Origin: Candidatus Sumerlaeaceae bacterium
GTDB taxonomy: Bacteria > Sumerlaeota > Sumerlaeia > Sumerlaeales > Sumerlaeaceae
DNA length: 64,000 nt
Reading direction: 5' to 3'
Assembly (NCBI GenBank): GCA_026418615.1
Contig: JAOAAY010000001.1
Coordinates: 62,001 to 126,000, forward strand
The position numbers and the translations under genes were made by a program. Of this stretch, positions 43,759-52,326 are shown piece after piece. Position 1 is the first letter of the stretch; each line of letters begins with the position of its first letter. Under the pieces are notes generated by a model. That model worked only from the letters and a program-made list of their open reading frames with translations, did no database searches and was not told the origin of the DNA.

Positions 43759-45237
43759 TCACATGGCGCCGTAACCCGTGGCAACCACATAAATCGTTCG
43801 CAGCAGAATCTTGAAATCCAGCCAGAGCGACCAATTGTCAATGTATTCGAGGTCGAGACGCATCCATTCGTCGAAACCGATCTGATTGCGGCCACTCACC
43901 TGCCACAAGCAGGTGATCCCCGGACGCATCGAAAGCCGCCGCCTTTGCCACCGGTCGTATTTCTCCACCTCCGCGGGAATCGGCGGTCGTGGCCCGACGA
44001 GGCTCATATCGCCTCGCAGAACATTCCATAACTGCGGCAGTTCATCAATGCTCGTTTTGCGCAGGAATCGCCCCACCGGCGTAATGCGCGGATCACTCTT
44101 CATCTTGAAGACAGGGCCCTGCATCTCGTTGTGGGCGCGCAACTTGTCCAGCAGTTTGTCCGCATCCACCACCATCGAGCGGAACTTCCACAGCCGGAAC
44201 GGGCGTCCGTTGAGGCCGCATCGGATCTGACTGTAAAAGATGGGATCGCTCCAGGACTGCGAAGTCAGTTTGACGGCGAGTGCTGCCAAAAGAAATACTG
44301 GCGAGAGCAGAACCAGCGCCACCGCCGCGGCGACCCGGTCAAACACATATTTAAACAAGAGCGCGAAACTCATCTCGCGCGTTGGCGAGTAGGTGACCAC
44401 CGGGAAACCCTCAAAATCGTCCAGCACAGGCCGCGCAATCGTATGGCGGAAAAAGTTCAGCGGCAGGCGCGTGCGCACGCCCATTTCCTCGCAGGATTCG
44501 AGCAACGGAGTAAGATCGGTCAGCGAGACCGCAGACGGTACGAAAACGACCTCGTCCACAGGGTGCTTCTCGAGCCGCGGGAGCAAATCGGACAAACGCC
44601 CCACGACCGGAACACCGAGGACCTGCAGAGCCTCGCGCCCGCTGTCGTCAATGATCCCGTCAATGCGGAACCCCCAGAACGGATGGTTGCGGATCAAGCC
44701 GATGAAATGACGCAAGGTCTCGCCGCTTCCAACGAGCAACAGCGATCGCCAATTGCGTCCGCGCTTGCGTAACGCCATCAAGACGCGGCGTACACACAAA
44801 GTTTTGACCCACAACAACACAATGAGCACGAATGGCAGCAGGGCAATGACCCCCCGGCTTGTCCGCTGGCCGATCACGCCCGCCCCCGGCAGATTCACGG
44901 CATGAGCCGGGCTAAGCAGAAACCCCACCAACGCCCCTGCCGCCGTCGCCACCACCGCCGCCATGACGATGGCCCGCAGGCTGTCACCTGTGGTGCGCAA
45001 CCGCTGCGAGGCATAATAACCATTGTAGGAAAGCGTCCCCACCACCGCGACTGGCACCAGCAAGACCAGGTAGGCGTAATCGGAAAGCCGCGCAGGATGG
45101 CGCAGCAACTCCGGCAGAAAATACGGCGCCAAAACCGCGTTACGCAGCCAATGCGAGACCAACACAGCCACAACCGCGACCCCGAGGTCCACGGCCATGT
45201 TGACCTGCTTGAAAATGTATTGATGCTCCTTTAGCAT
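43759..45237 (-). CDS. Polyprenyl-phosphate sugar phosphotransferase (exopolysaccharide initiating enzyme)
   Basis: The 492-residue membrane protein starts with four or five transmembrane segments, has a central CoA-binding-like region ('LLVGSGETLRHFIGLI') and ends with a bacterial sugar transferase domain. The latter has 'FDRVAAAVALVLLSPVFLLAALAVKLTS', 'GRPFRLWKFRSMVVDAD', 'TSIDELPQLWNVLRGDMSLVGPRPP' and 'RPGITCLWQVSGRN'. These enzymes transfer a hexose-1-phosphate to undecaprenyl phosphate at the inner membrane, starting capsule, O-antigen or EPS repeat units. It lies alone; O-antigen-ligase-like genes are a few kb away. Confidence 0.93.
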   Translation of the reverse strand: MLKEHQYIFKQVNMAVDLGVAVVAVLVSHWLRNAVLAPYFLPELLRHPARLSDYAYLVLLVPVAVVGTLSYNGYYASQRLRTTGDSLRAIVMAAVVATAAGALVGFLLSPAHAVNLPGAGVIGQRTSRGVIALLPFVLIVLLWVKTLCVRRVLMALRKRGRNWRSLLLVGSGETLRHFIGLIRNHPFWGFRIDGIIDDSGREALQVLGVPVVGRLSDLLPRLEKHPVDEVVFVPSAVSLTDLTPLLESCEEMGVRTRLPLNFFRHTIARPVLDDFEGFPVVTYSPTREMSFALLFKYVFDRVAAAVALVLLSPVFLLAALAVKLTSQSWSDPIFYSQIRCGLNGRPFRLWKFRSMVVDADKLLDKLRAHNEMQGPVFKMKSDPRITPVGRFLRKTSIDELPQLWNVLRGDMSLVGPRPPIPAEVEKYDRWQRRRLSMRPGITCLWQVSGRNQIGFDEWMRLDLEYIDNWSLWLDFKILLRTIYVVATGYGAM

Positions 45238-46115
45238 ACCGATGGCTCATGTCGCCCCGTCAGACATTGCTGGCAATAGATACATGCATGCCAAGCCCTG
45301 CCAAACTCGCGCCGCTCTGAAAATTATCGGAAAAACATCGCGTTCTCGTCCGTCGCGCTGTCCGTCGAGCGCACCCCGGCCCGCAGGCTGCCCGCAAGCC
45401 ATGGGGGTGACTGGCTCGGGCGAATGTCGCCTGAACGCATTCGCTTCTCCGCAAAATGAGTCTTAATCTTGTGAAAAGGAACACCGACACGGCAACCAAT
45501 CGGCCCAAAGCAACAGAATGAAGCCGCAACACCAAACCCGGCCTACAGGCTTATTCCACCGGCCACGACCCAGTTGTGGTAAAAACAGCGTTCAGTGATG
45601 ATTTGTACGCTGCATCAGGTGTCAGTGTACCCACGGAGGGTTTCCAAGCCCAGTAAACTATGCTGCCTAAACCGCCTGATTAGCCAATGATTGCTAACCC
45701 GAATCCAGAACGCAGCATTCCCATTGTTCTGCACCAACGAAATAAGTCTGTGTTCCCTGCCAGCACAACTGCTGACGGACACTACTGACGCATTAACTGC
45801 TGAGAAACTACCATGCAGGCCGCCGTTCAACTAATCAAAACGCCGGCACGGCGAGTAAACGCTAGTCAGGGCACCGGTCATGAACCTCTCCACATGACCC
45901 CGCCTTTGCATCCCGGACCATTCGCGGCGCACTCAGTTGCTGTATCCAGTACATTGGGTCGTGCCCTGGCATTTTCAGCGGTAAGGGCTGCAAATTTCGT
46001 ATTTTAGGCATCAGTGACCGGATAGTCCACCCATGATCTTGCGGGGGAGGATGATTTCTGGTTGGCCAATCGCGGCATAGCGCCCGGATGCAAATGGCAT
46101 GAGGAACTCAGTAGC
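45238..46115. other. Gene-free interval (about 880 bp)
   Basis: Between the sugar transferase start and the prepilin terminator I find no credible gene. The short frames (91, 71 and 64 codons at most) lack Shine-Dalgarno sequences, conserved motifs and a codon bias like the neighbours. By eye the sequence is richer in A and T than the flanks. No tRNA, repeat array or transposase remnant is evident. It may be decayed sequence or hold an unrecognised RNA. Confidence 0.5.
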
Positions 46116-46158
46116 AAAAAAAAGGAGCGCCGACCACTGATCAGGTAGCCGGCGCTCC
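46116..46158 (-). terminator. Rho-independent terminator of the prepilin-like gene
   Basis: On the minus strand, stem GGAGCGCCG (46158-46150) pairs with CGGCGCTCC (46132-46124), followed by a run of eight T (46123-46116). It begins 30 bp after the prepilin stop. Confidence 0.85.
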
Positions 46159-46188
46159 CGCGCTTGCCTATGTCAGCGAGTTCGCCTG

Positions 46189-46815
46189 TTAACCGCGCTG
46201 GTAACGGTCGGTCGTGCGCTGCGTCCGGAAGATGTTCCCCGGACTGACAGTGCCATTAGTAGCGTCATAATTGATATACACGGCGCCCTGCTGGTTAAAT
46301 GGATCGCGGTCAGGACCGTAGGAATACATCAGCCAGTTGCCAGCGTCAGCCTGCCTCATCAGAAAACTTGTACTGTTGGCATACTCGGGGTCGGCAAGCC
46401 ACTGATCGAAATTGAAATATACATAACGCTTTCCAATTTCGACAATGTGGGCGTATGTGCTGTTGAGGGTGGTGTGCGGAATAAACGGGTCATACATCAA
46501 AGATGATATGTAGGCAACCGGAGTGGTCAGGTAACTCGGAATGCGTGCATGGTCATCGTTGCTCAGTGGGGCCACGGTAATATCATTGAAGACATCCCAA
46601 GTTGAACCGGCGTAATTATCGCTCATCGGCGGATAGTTGTTGTTGTCCACCCGATAGGATTCGAGCGCGGTTGCGGTGCTGCGAAGATCTGCTCGCGCCC
46701 GGCTGACCTTCGCCCGCGTCTGCGCCTCGAGGAAATTCGGGACGGCGATTGCTGCGAGGATGGCGATGATCGCCACGACGATGAGCAACTCGATTAGGGT
46801 AAAGCCGCGTCTCAT
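46189..46815 (-). CDS. Prepilin-like protein with type II secretion/pseudopilin N-terminus
   Basis: The 208-residue protein has a class III signal: a short basic leader 'MRRG', then 'FTLIELLIVVAIIAILAAIAVPNFLEAQTRAKVSRA'. The prepilin peptidase would cut before the Phe, and Glu5 of the mature protein is present. The C-terminal globular part has 'SYRVDNNNYPPMSDN' and 'YSYGPDRDPFNQQG', as in GspG-like proteins of Planctomycetes, Lentisphaerae and related groups. A GGGGAGG precedes ATG 46815. It is flanked by its own promoter-like sequence and a strong terminator, so it is probably monocistronic. No assembly genes are nearby; other loci must supply them. Confidence 0.88.
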   Translation of the reverse strand: MRRGFTLIELLIVVAIIAILAAIAVPNFLEAQTRAKVSRARADLRSTATALESYRVDNNNYPPMSDNYAGSTWDVFNDITVAPLSNDDHARIPSYLTTPVAYISSLMYDPFIPHTTLNSTYAHIVEIGKRYVYFNFDQWLADPEYANSTSFLMRQADAGNWLMYSYGPDRDPFNQQGAVYINYDATNGTVSPGNIFRTQRTTDRYQRG

Positions 46816-46832
46816 GCTGGATACCTCCCCAT

Positions 46833-46862
46833 CATATATTAAGCCATCAACGAGTCTGGTAA
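46833..46862 (-). promoter_or_regulatory. Possible sigma70-type promoter of the prepilin-like gene
   Basis: On the minus strand TTACCA (46862-46857) and TATATG (46838-46833) are 18 bp apart, the -10 just upstream of the GGGGAGG ribosome-binding site. Each hexamer matches consensus at four positions. Confidence 0.35.
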
Positions 46863-47361
46863 CCGCTTGGAAACGAAAAAATCAAGCGGGAAAGCGTGGT
46901 GCTAAGCACCGACGGCTGAAGTCACGATTGATATATGCTTCCTTTCGACGAGCAAACCCGTGAAGCGCCATAACCATGCTTGCGCCTGCTCCTACGAGAG
47001 CCGCGCTTCCGCCCGTGCTGGCGCGGTCGCTCCTGTTCGCGTCGCAGGCGGTGGGCCGGGGTCGCGCACCATGCTGAGCCCGCGCCCGGCAATTCGGCGC
47101 AAGGTCGCTCACCTAAACGCGCGGGGTTCGGCGGCCTGTATGCGGTTACAGCATTCCGGCTGTTCGCGGCCAGAGCCCAAGTCCCGCCGGTTGTGGGGCC
47201 GGGCAGGTCAGCGCTGACCAAACGCTGCAGCAAGGTGCACAGATGGCTTGTGCTATCAGAGTGAGCCGGCAACGGCGGCCGTTCTAACCATCCAAACACG
47301 AAGGGCACGCCCACTGTCGCAGGCTTGTGCGGTGCAACATCGCGCACGCCGGCCATCCTAT
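46863..47361. other. Gene-free interval (about 500 bp)
   Basis: Very GC-rich sequence in which both strands have open frames of 70-145 codons. Their translations are Arg/Pro/Ala-rich with no motif and no ribosome-binding site, as expected by chance in such sequence. I see no RNA gene or repeat here. Confidence 0.5.
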
Positions 47362-47631
47362 CTACTCATCGTCGGTCTCGTCCTCGAATGGCTGAAGATC
47401 GGTTTGGCCACGGCTGTTTTCGACGATGACTTGGATTTTGCGCTCGATAGCCGTTAGTTCGGCTGTGCAGCGTTGGCTTAAGGCCATCCCGCGTTCAAAC
47501 AATTTGAGTGAATCCTCAAGCGAGGTCGTCTCGCTTTCGAGCGCCGATACGATCCGCTCCAGTTCCTCGAAACACCGCTCGAGCGGCCATTTGCTAATGT
47601 CATCGTCAGTCTTCGCTTTGCCCTTGGCCAT
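47362..47631 (-). CDS. xseB: Exodeoxyribonuclease VII small subunit
   Basis: The 89-residue helical protein has the XseB signature: 'CFEELERIVSALESETTSLEDSLKLFERGMALSQRCTAEL', two helices that bind the large subunit XseA. The acidic C-terminus is typical. AGAGGA precedes the ATG at 47631. The large-subunit gene xseA is not adjacent. The protein is normally needed for ssDNA exonuclease VII activity. Confidence 0.92.
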   Translation of the reverse strand: MAKGKAKTDDDISKWPLERCFEELERIVSALESETTSLEDSLKLFERGMALSQRCTAELTAIERKIQVIVENSRGQTDLQPFEDETDDE

Positions 47632-47828
47632 TGCTCAGTCCTCTTTTCGTGTCTGCCATTCGCCTCTACCCGGTAACTCCTGCATCCCGCCGGCAAGGCG
47701 TCTTGGCAACCCGTCTGCTTGTCACGCGTGGCGCAGATCCCAAGCAACTTTTTTATCTGTCAGGCATGAGATCCCGACAGCAGCATCCTGTTCGAGTTCA
47801 CGATCCGAGTTGGCGGTCCTGGGCCGAT

Positions 47829-49895
47829 TTACTCACGGGTTAGAAGGTTGAAATTGGACTTGAGAATCCGCAGGCCGAGGTCGCGCTCATCGCCCCGGCC
47901 AGCGGTCTTGCGCGGATTGAAAGTCCCGCTAAGGTCCACCACGAGAGTGAAATCCCCCGTTGCACCCGCCGACCGCTCATAGACCAAGGTCTTGGGAGCA
48001 GTTGTGTCAAAAATTTCTGTGCCGACGCGCCGCCCGTCCAGGTAAATGCGCGCGGTCAGGGGGCTAAAGCCCGCAAAGGGATTTTCGGCCACGAATCCCA
48101 CGCGATCGCCCGCCACCGGGCCGCGCACGGTCATTCGCCGGGCGGTCCAACGAAATTGGCCGCCGCCCGGCTCGCGCTCGATCTCGTGGGCGCCGCGGAC
48201 CATGGGAAGGCGCAAGACCCCGCGGGTTTCGCGCACGGTCCTCCAGCCATACAACGCCACCACCAAAACCGCGGCCGCCAAAAGCAGGACTCGGCCGGCT
48301 TCGCGGGATCCGTCGGCTGCCACCGGCTCGGGAGACCGCCCCTCTAATGCCAAAGCCACCGCCGGCAGACCCATAACATAATAAAGCATTTCGATTACAA
48401 TTACCGGATGTCCTGTCAGGTTCGACAACGCCACGATCAAGCATGCGCACCACGCCCCCCGCACCAGCCAGGCGTCGGCGGGCACGGCACTTCCCTGCCG
48501 CCCGAGCAACAGAAGCAAAACCGCCGCCAACCCAAGCACATACGGGATCAGCCCGGCCAACCCCAATTCAGCGGCGACTTGGAGATAAAAATTGTGGGCA
48601 TTCTCGCTGGGCGGATTCCAAGCACGAAACGAGGGGTCATGGTACCGGGGCAACTGCCGCGGGAACGATCCAATCCCAACCCCTGTGACCGGATGCTCAC
48701 GCCAGAGAAGTAATCCGCCGCGCCAAATATTAAGACGCCCTTTCAAGATGTCATTGAGTCGGTTTTCCTGTCGGCACCACTTATCCCAAACCCGAGAGTC
48801 GGGGCGCAAACGCACCGCCGCGCCAGCCGCCAGTGCCAGGATGAGCACCGTCACAAGCGACAGCGCGAGACGCATGCGCCACAAAGATAAGAACCAGCGG
48901 GAAGCCCGCTCGCGGTTCGCCACGCCGAACAAAATCGCAGCAGGAACCAAGGCGATGAGTGCCGTCCGGCTGAAAGTGGCGTAAACGCCAGCAGCCATCA
49001 GCACAGCCGCTCCGGCGAGCCCCACCCGAGCCGGGCGCGTTCGCGCCCCCAACAGCAAAGCCAATGACAAAAACAGGCAGCCGGCAAGAAACACTCCGCA
49101 GGAGTTCACATCCGGAAAAGTGCCGCTAGCCCGGCGGCGCGTTTCGTACGGGTTTTTCCAGAAATCAATCAGGTGGATGCCAAACACAAACTGGATGACA
49201 GCATAAGCGGCCACACCCACGCCAGCCACCACCAACAGCAGCATGGCCAGCCGGGCCGCGCGCGGACGCCCGCGCAGAAACAGCATCGCATGAAAGACTG
49301 CGACAGCCTCCACAAACGACACGGCCACGCGGATCATGTGATCGGGCCTGTCCATTCTCGACACAAAAACCTCGGACATCCGGTCGGCTAACACGCCGTA
49401 GGCCAGCGGATGAGTCAGATCCAAACGGCGCGCAAGACCAGACACCAGCGAGGCCAAGGCCACGAGCACAAACAGAGCCAGCAAACCGCTGGCCGGGGTC
49501 CAAGGCAATTTGATCGGGCGCACCCAAATCCGAGCAAGCCCCGCTCCGGCCGCGACTCCAAGGAAAGCCAATTCAGACAGACTAAAGTTGGTCACCCCTA
49601 GCCGAAACGGCAGGATCGGCAGAAGGGGCAAAGTGACGAAAAAGGCCACAAGCGCCCACCAAGGACGCACGGCGCCGGCCAAGATAAAGGCAAGAAACCA
49701 TGGCCAAGTCAAATGAGGCAGGGAACGCGAACCACTGCAGAGAAAGGACGACACCCACACAACGATGGCAACACCTGCCAGCACCGCGACGGTTCGCGCA
49801 GACCTTTGCCCTGCGGGCGAACGCGGCCGCCACCAGCAGACACATCCATCAGGTTGAGGCTGAGCATTGCTCCCGTCGGCGCCCGGCCGCGTCAA
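47829..49895 (-). CDS. O-antigen ligase/polymerase-like membrane protein with C-terminal soluble domain
   Basis: About 12 hydrophobic segments span residues 25-560. The Wzy_C/O-antigen-ligase signature sits in a large periplasmic loop: 'RLNIWRGGLLLWREHPVTGVGIGSFP' and 'PPSENAHNFYLQVAAELGLAGLIPY'. These enzymes polymerise or ligate undecaprenyl-linked polysaccharide. After the last helix comes an about 140-residue beta-rich domain ('LPMVRGAHEIEREPGGGQFRWTARRMTVRG...'), probably extracytoplasmic and not part of standard WaaL. The start is uncertain: TTG 49895 overlaps the upstream amidohydrolase stop as TTGA and is chosen, because the longer frame to 50066 lies inside that gene. Confidence 0.8.
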   Translation of the reverse strand: MTRPGADGSNAQPQPDGCVCWWRPRSPAGQRSARTVAVLAGVAIVVWVSSFLCSGSRSLPHLTWPWFLAFILAGAVRPWWALVAFFVTLPLLPILPFRLGVTNFSLSELAFLGVAAGAGLARIWVRPIKLPWTPASGLLALFVLVALASLVSGLARRLDLTHPLAYGVLADRMSEVFVSRMDRPDHMIRVAVSFVEAVAVFHAMLFLRGRPRAARLAMLLLVVAGVGVAAYAVIQFVFGIHLIDFWKNPYETRRRASGTFPDVNSCGVFLAGCLFLSLALLLGARTRPARVGLAGAAVLMAAGVYATFSRTALIALVPAAILFGVANRERASRWFLSLWRMRLALSLVTVLILALAAGAAVRLRPDSRVWDKWCRQENRLNDILKGRLNIWRGGLLLWREHPVTGVGIGSFPRQLPRYHDPSFRAWNPPSENAHNFYLQVAAELGLAGLIPYVLGLAAVLLLLLGRQGSAVPADAWLVRGAWCACLIVALSNLTGHPVIVIEMLYYVMGLPAVALALEGRSPEPVAADGSREAGRVLLLAAAVLVVALYGWRTVRETRGVLRLPMVRGAHEIEREPGGGQFRWTARRMTVRGPVAGDRVGFVAENPFAGFSPLTARIYLDGRRVGTEIFDTTAPKTLVYERSAGATGDFTLVVDLSGTFNPRKTAGRGDERDLGLRILKSNFNLLTRE

Positions 49896-51148
49896 GCCAC
49901 CTGCTCCCCGGCAATAAAGGTGGCAGCCACCCGCGTGGCGGGGTGAACGAGAATTTCGCGCAAATCGGCCAGCACCCCCGGGCCTGCCGTGAGCGATGCA
50001 AAGTCGGCACAGGCACCCGGCGCGATAATCCCAACGGGCGGCTTGAGGGCCGCAAGCGGACGCCATCTCGCGGGGTTGCGCGTGGCCAGATCAAGCAATT
50101 GGACGCCGGAGAGGAAAGAAAAGGCGCTTGCTGCGAGACGCAACTGCTTGAGCATGCTCAGAGACTCGCCACTGGCCAGGCTGTCCGTACCCAACGCGAT
50201 ATTGGCACCGCACGACAGCATCTTCCACATGGGAAATGGCGGCCGCGCAAAGAAACGGTGGGTGCCGGGGCAATGGACGATCAGGCGCGGCGGTGCGAAA
50301 ACCGCGGCGTCACCCTCCGCAGGGAAGTTCAGATGAAATGCCGCGTCGCAACTTGCGAGCAACCCCTCCCGCTCCAAATATTGCACCGCACCGCAACCCG
50401 GCGCCGTTTCAAACGCGCGGGGCAAACCGTGCGAATCCAGAAAATCTGCTAACGGGCCGGCTCCAGATGCCAGCATCTCCATTTCCGCTTCGGACTCGGC
50501 CAAATGCCAGCCACATGGCAGTTCAGGCCGCTCTCCCAACAATTCGCGCAGTCGTGCGCGTAACGCGGGGCCGACGGTGTACGGAGCGTGGGGATTGACA
50601 CCCGAGGCAATGCATCGCCCGGCGGAAGGCGCAGCAAGCCGCTGGCGCAGAAGCCCCATGGCATCCTCCGCCCGGGCATCGTCGAGCCCGATCATCTCGA
50701 AGAGGGCAACATACCTGAGCGGGCTCTCCGCCAAAATCGCCGCAGTGGCCGGCCGAGAATGGCTGTCCACAACCGTTGTCGTGCCGCCCGCCAGCAATTG
50801 CTTGACGCCCTCTCGTGCACCAGCCGCAAAATCCTCGTCCGTGCCATGCCGCTTCGCGTCGTACATCGCGGCCAGCCAGTCCGGAAATGGCACGCCGGCG
50901 GGCAGGCAACCGCGCAGATGCGAGTATTCGACATGGCAATGGGCGTTGATAAATCCCGGAAGGAGAAGTTCGGTCTCAACTCGTCGGCACGACAAATCAG
51001 CGGTGGCGCTGCGCGGCACAATGTCCACGATCAGACCGCCGCGAACAAGCACCGCGGCATCATGCATGAGTCCGCGACCGGCTATGTATGCGGCGCGTGC
51101 CTCGAAAATGATTTCGATCGAATCCGTGACTGCGGCGCACGAAGCCAT
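49892..51148 (-). CDS. Metal-dependent amidohydrolase (cytosine/guanine deaminase-like, ATZ/TRZ type)
   Basis: From ATG 51148 the protein is 418 residues. The HxH metal motif is in 'PGFINAHCHVEYSHLRG', further ligands are likely in 'GWHLAESEAEME' and 'LIVHCPGTHRF', and the catalytic Asp is in 'ANIALGTDSLAS'. Members deaminate adenosine derivatives, guanine or triazines, so the substrate is open. The frame extends to 51463, but that part lies inside the ABC transporter gene and looks non-coding. It is 25 bp downstream of the ABC ATPase gene and overlaps the ligase gene downstream. Confidence 0.88.
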   Translation of the reverse strand: MASCAAVTDSIEIIFEARAAYIAGRGLMHDAAVLVRGGLIVDIVPRSATADLSCRRVETELLLPGFINAHCHVEYSHLRGCLPAGVPFPDWLAAMYDAKRHGTDEDFAAGAREGVKQLLAGGTTTVVDSHSRPATAAILAESPLRYVALFEMIGLDDARAEDAMGLLRQRLAAPSAGRCIASGVNPHAPYTVGPALRARLRELLGERPELPCGWHLAESEAEMEMLASGAGPLADFLDSHGLPRAFETAPGCGAVQYLEREGLLASCDAAFHLNFPAEGDAAVFAPPRLIVHCPGTHRFFARPPFPMWKMLSCGANIALGTDSLASGESLSMLKQLRLAASAFSFLSGVQLLDLATRNPARWRPLAALKPPVGIIAPGACADFASLTAGPGVLADLREILVHPATRVAATFIAGEQVA

Positions 51149-51173
51149 GGCTTTCCGGTTCTGGCTGCTCCTG

Positions 51174-52214
51174 TCAGGTTGATGGCGCGTGTTCAGGGTC
51201 GTATAGGTGGCACGCAACCTGTACACCGTCAGACTGAGGCAGAAGGCGCGGCACGATTTTATCACACGGGGCGAAGCGGCGCGGGCATCGAGGGTGAAAC
51301 GCGCATCCCGACGGCGGATTGAGCGGCGAGGGCACATCCCCTTGCAGCAAAGCCCGTGGCCCGCGTTTGGCCGGATCGGGTTTGGGAACGGCCGCCAGCA
51401 GCGCCTGAGTGTATGGGTGGCGCGGCGTTTCAAACAGTTGGAGTTTCGGCCCGATCTCGACAATGCGTCCCAAATACATGACCGCCACCCGATGGCTGAT
51501 GTGGCCGACCACGCTCAAGTCGTGGGCGATGAAGACATAACTCAGCCCATGCTCCTCCTGCAGCCGCTGCAACAGGTTGATGATCTGCGACTGGATCGAG
51601 ACATCGAGCGCGCTGACGGGCTCGTCGGCGATGATGACATGCGGCTCGACGGCAAGCGCCCGGGCCACGCCGATGCGCTGGCGTTGCCCCCCGGAAAACT
51701 CGTGCGGGAACCGCTTGAGAGCGTTCGGGTTCAGCCCCACCTCCGCCAGCAGTTCCTTCACGCGCTCGGTCTTGCGGGCGCCGTGGGCGAGACGGTGGAT
51801 TGTCAACGCCTCGCCGATGATGGATCCAACCGTCATGCGCGGATTGAGGGAACTGTACGGGTCTTGAAAAATCATCTGCATTCGACGGCGCCACGGAAGC
51901 AATTGGCGATTGCTCAGCGTGGTCAGGTCCGGCGAATCGAGCAAACGCACCTCGCCCGCGGTTGGACGGATCAATTGCAGGATGAGACGGCCTGTCGTGG
52001 TCTTGCCGCATCCGCTTTCGCCGACAAGGCCAAGCGTCTCGCGCGGTCCCAATTCGAACGAGACGCCGTCCACGGCGCGCACGGCTCCCGCATCGCGACC
52101 AAACAAACCTTTTCGCACAGGAAAATGTTTCGTCAAACCGTTGACACGCAGCACCGGCGAAAAGCCGGCTGGCCTGCCATCGGGTAGCGCGTCGTGTGGG
52201 GTGGCACTTGTCAT
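51174..52214 (-). CDS. Oligopeptide/dipeptide ABC transporter ATP-binding protein (OppF/DppF-like)
   Basis: The 346-residue ATPase energises peptide import at the inner membrane. Walker A is 'GESGCGKTTTGRL', the Q-loop lies near 'QMIFQDPYSSLNPRMTVG', the ABC signature is 'EFSGGQRQRIGVARALA', and Walker B is 'VIIADEPVSALD'. The C-terminal oligopeptide-transporter extension contains 'HPYTQALLAAVPKPDP' and Cys residues ('CAFHPRCPRRFAPCD'), typical of OppF/DppF. No permease, binding protein or partner ATPase is adjacent in the window. The gene is divergent from the next, across 112 bp. Confidence 0.93.
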   Translation of the reverse strand: MTSATPHDALPDGRPAGFSPVLRVNGLTKHFPVRKGLFGRDAGAVRAVDGVSFELGPRETLGLVGESGCGKTTTGRLILQLIRPTAGEVRLLDSPDLTTLSNRQLLPWRRRMQMIFQDPYSSLNPRMTVGSIIGEALTIHRLAHGARKTERVKELLAEVGLNPNALKRFPHEFSGGQRQRIGVARALAVEPHVIIADEPVSALDVSIQSQIINLLQRLQEEHGLSYVFIAHDLSVVGHISHRVAVMYLGRIVEIGPKLQLFETPRHPYTQALLAAVPKPDPAKRGPRALLQGDVPSPLNPPSGCAFHPRCPRRFAPCDKIVPRLLPQSDGVQVACHLYDPEHAPST

Positions 52215-52326
52215 GGACGGCGGTTATGGGCGCGGGTGCCCGGCACCGCAACGGTTTTTGCAGACCTCTGATTACCGTCTTAGGCGTTGACCCGCGGCGC
52301 AGGCACGCTGTGACCTGCAGGCCGTC

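Noticed and set aside
45615-45830. 71-codon minus-strand frame in the long gap, checked as a possible transposase remnant
   Set aside because: No DDE, HTH or other mobile-element motif and no flanking inverted or direct repeats were seen.
46922-47356. 144-codon minus-strand frame upstream of the prepilin gene
   Set aside because: No Shine-Dalgarno, no motif, Arg/Pro/Ser-rich composition typical of chance frames in GC-rich DNA.
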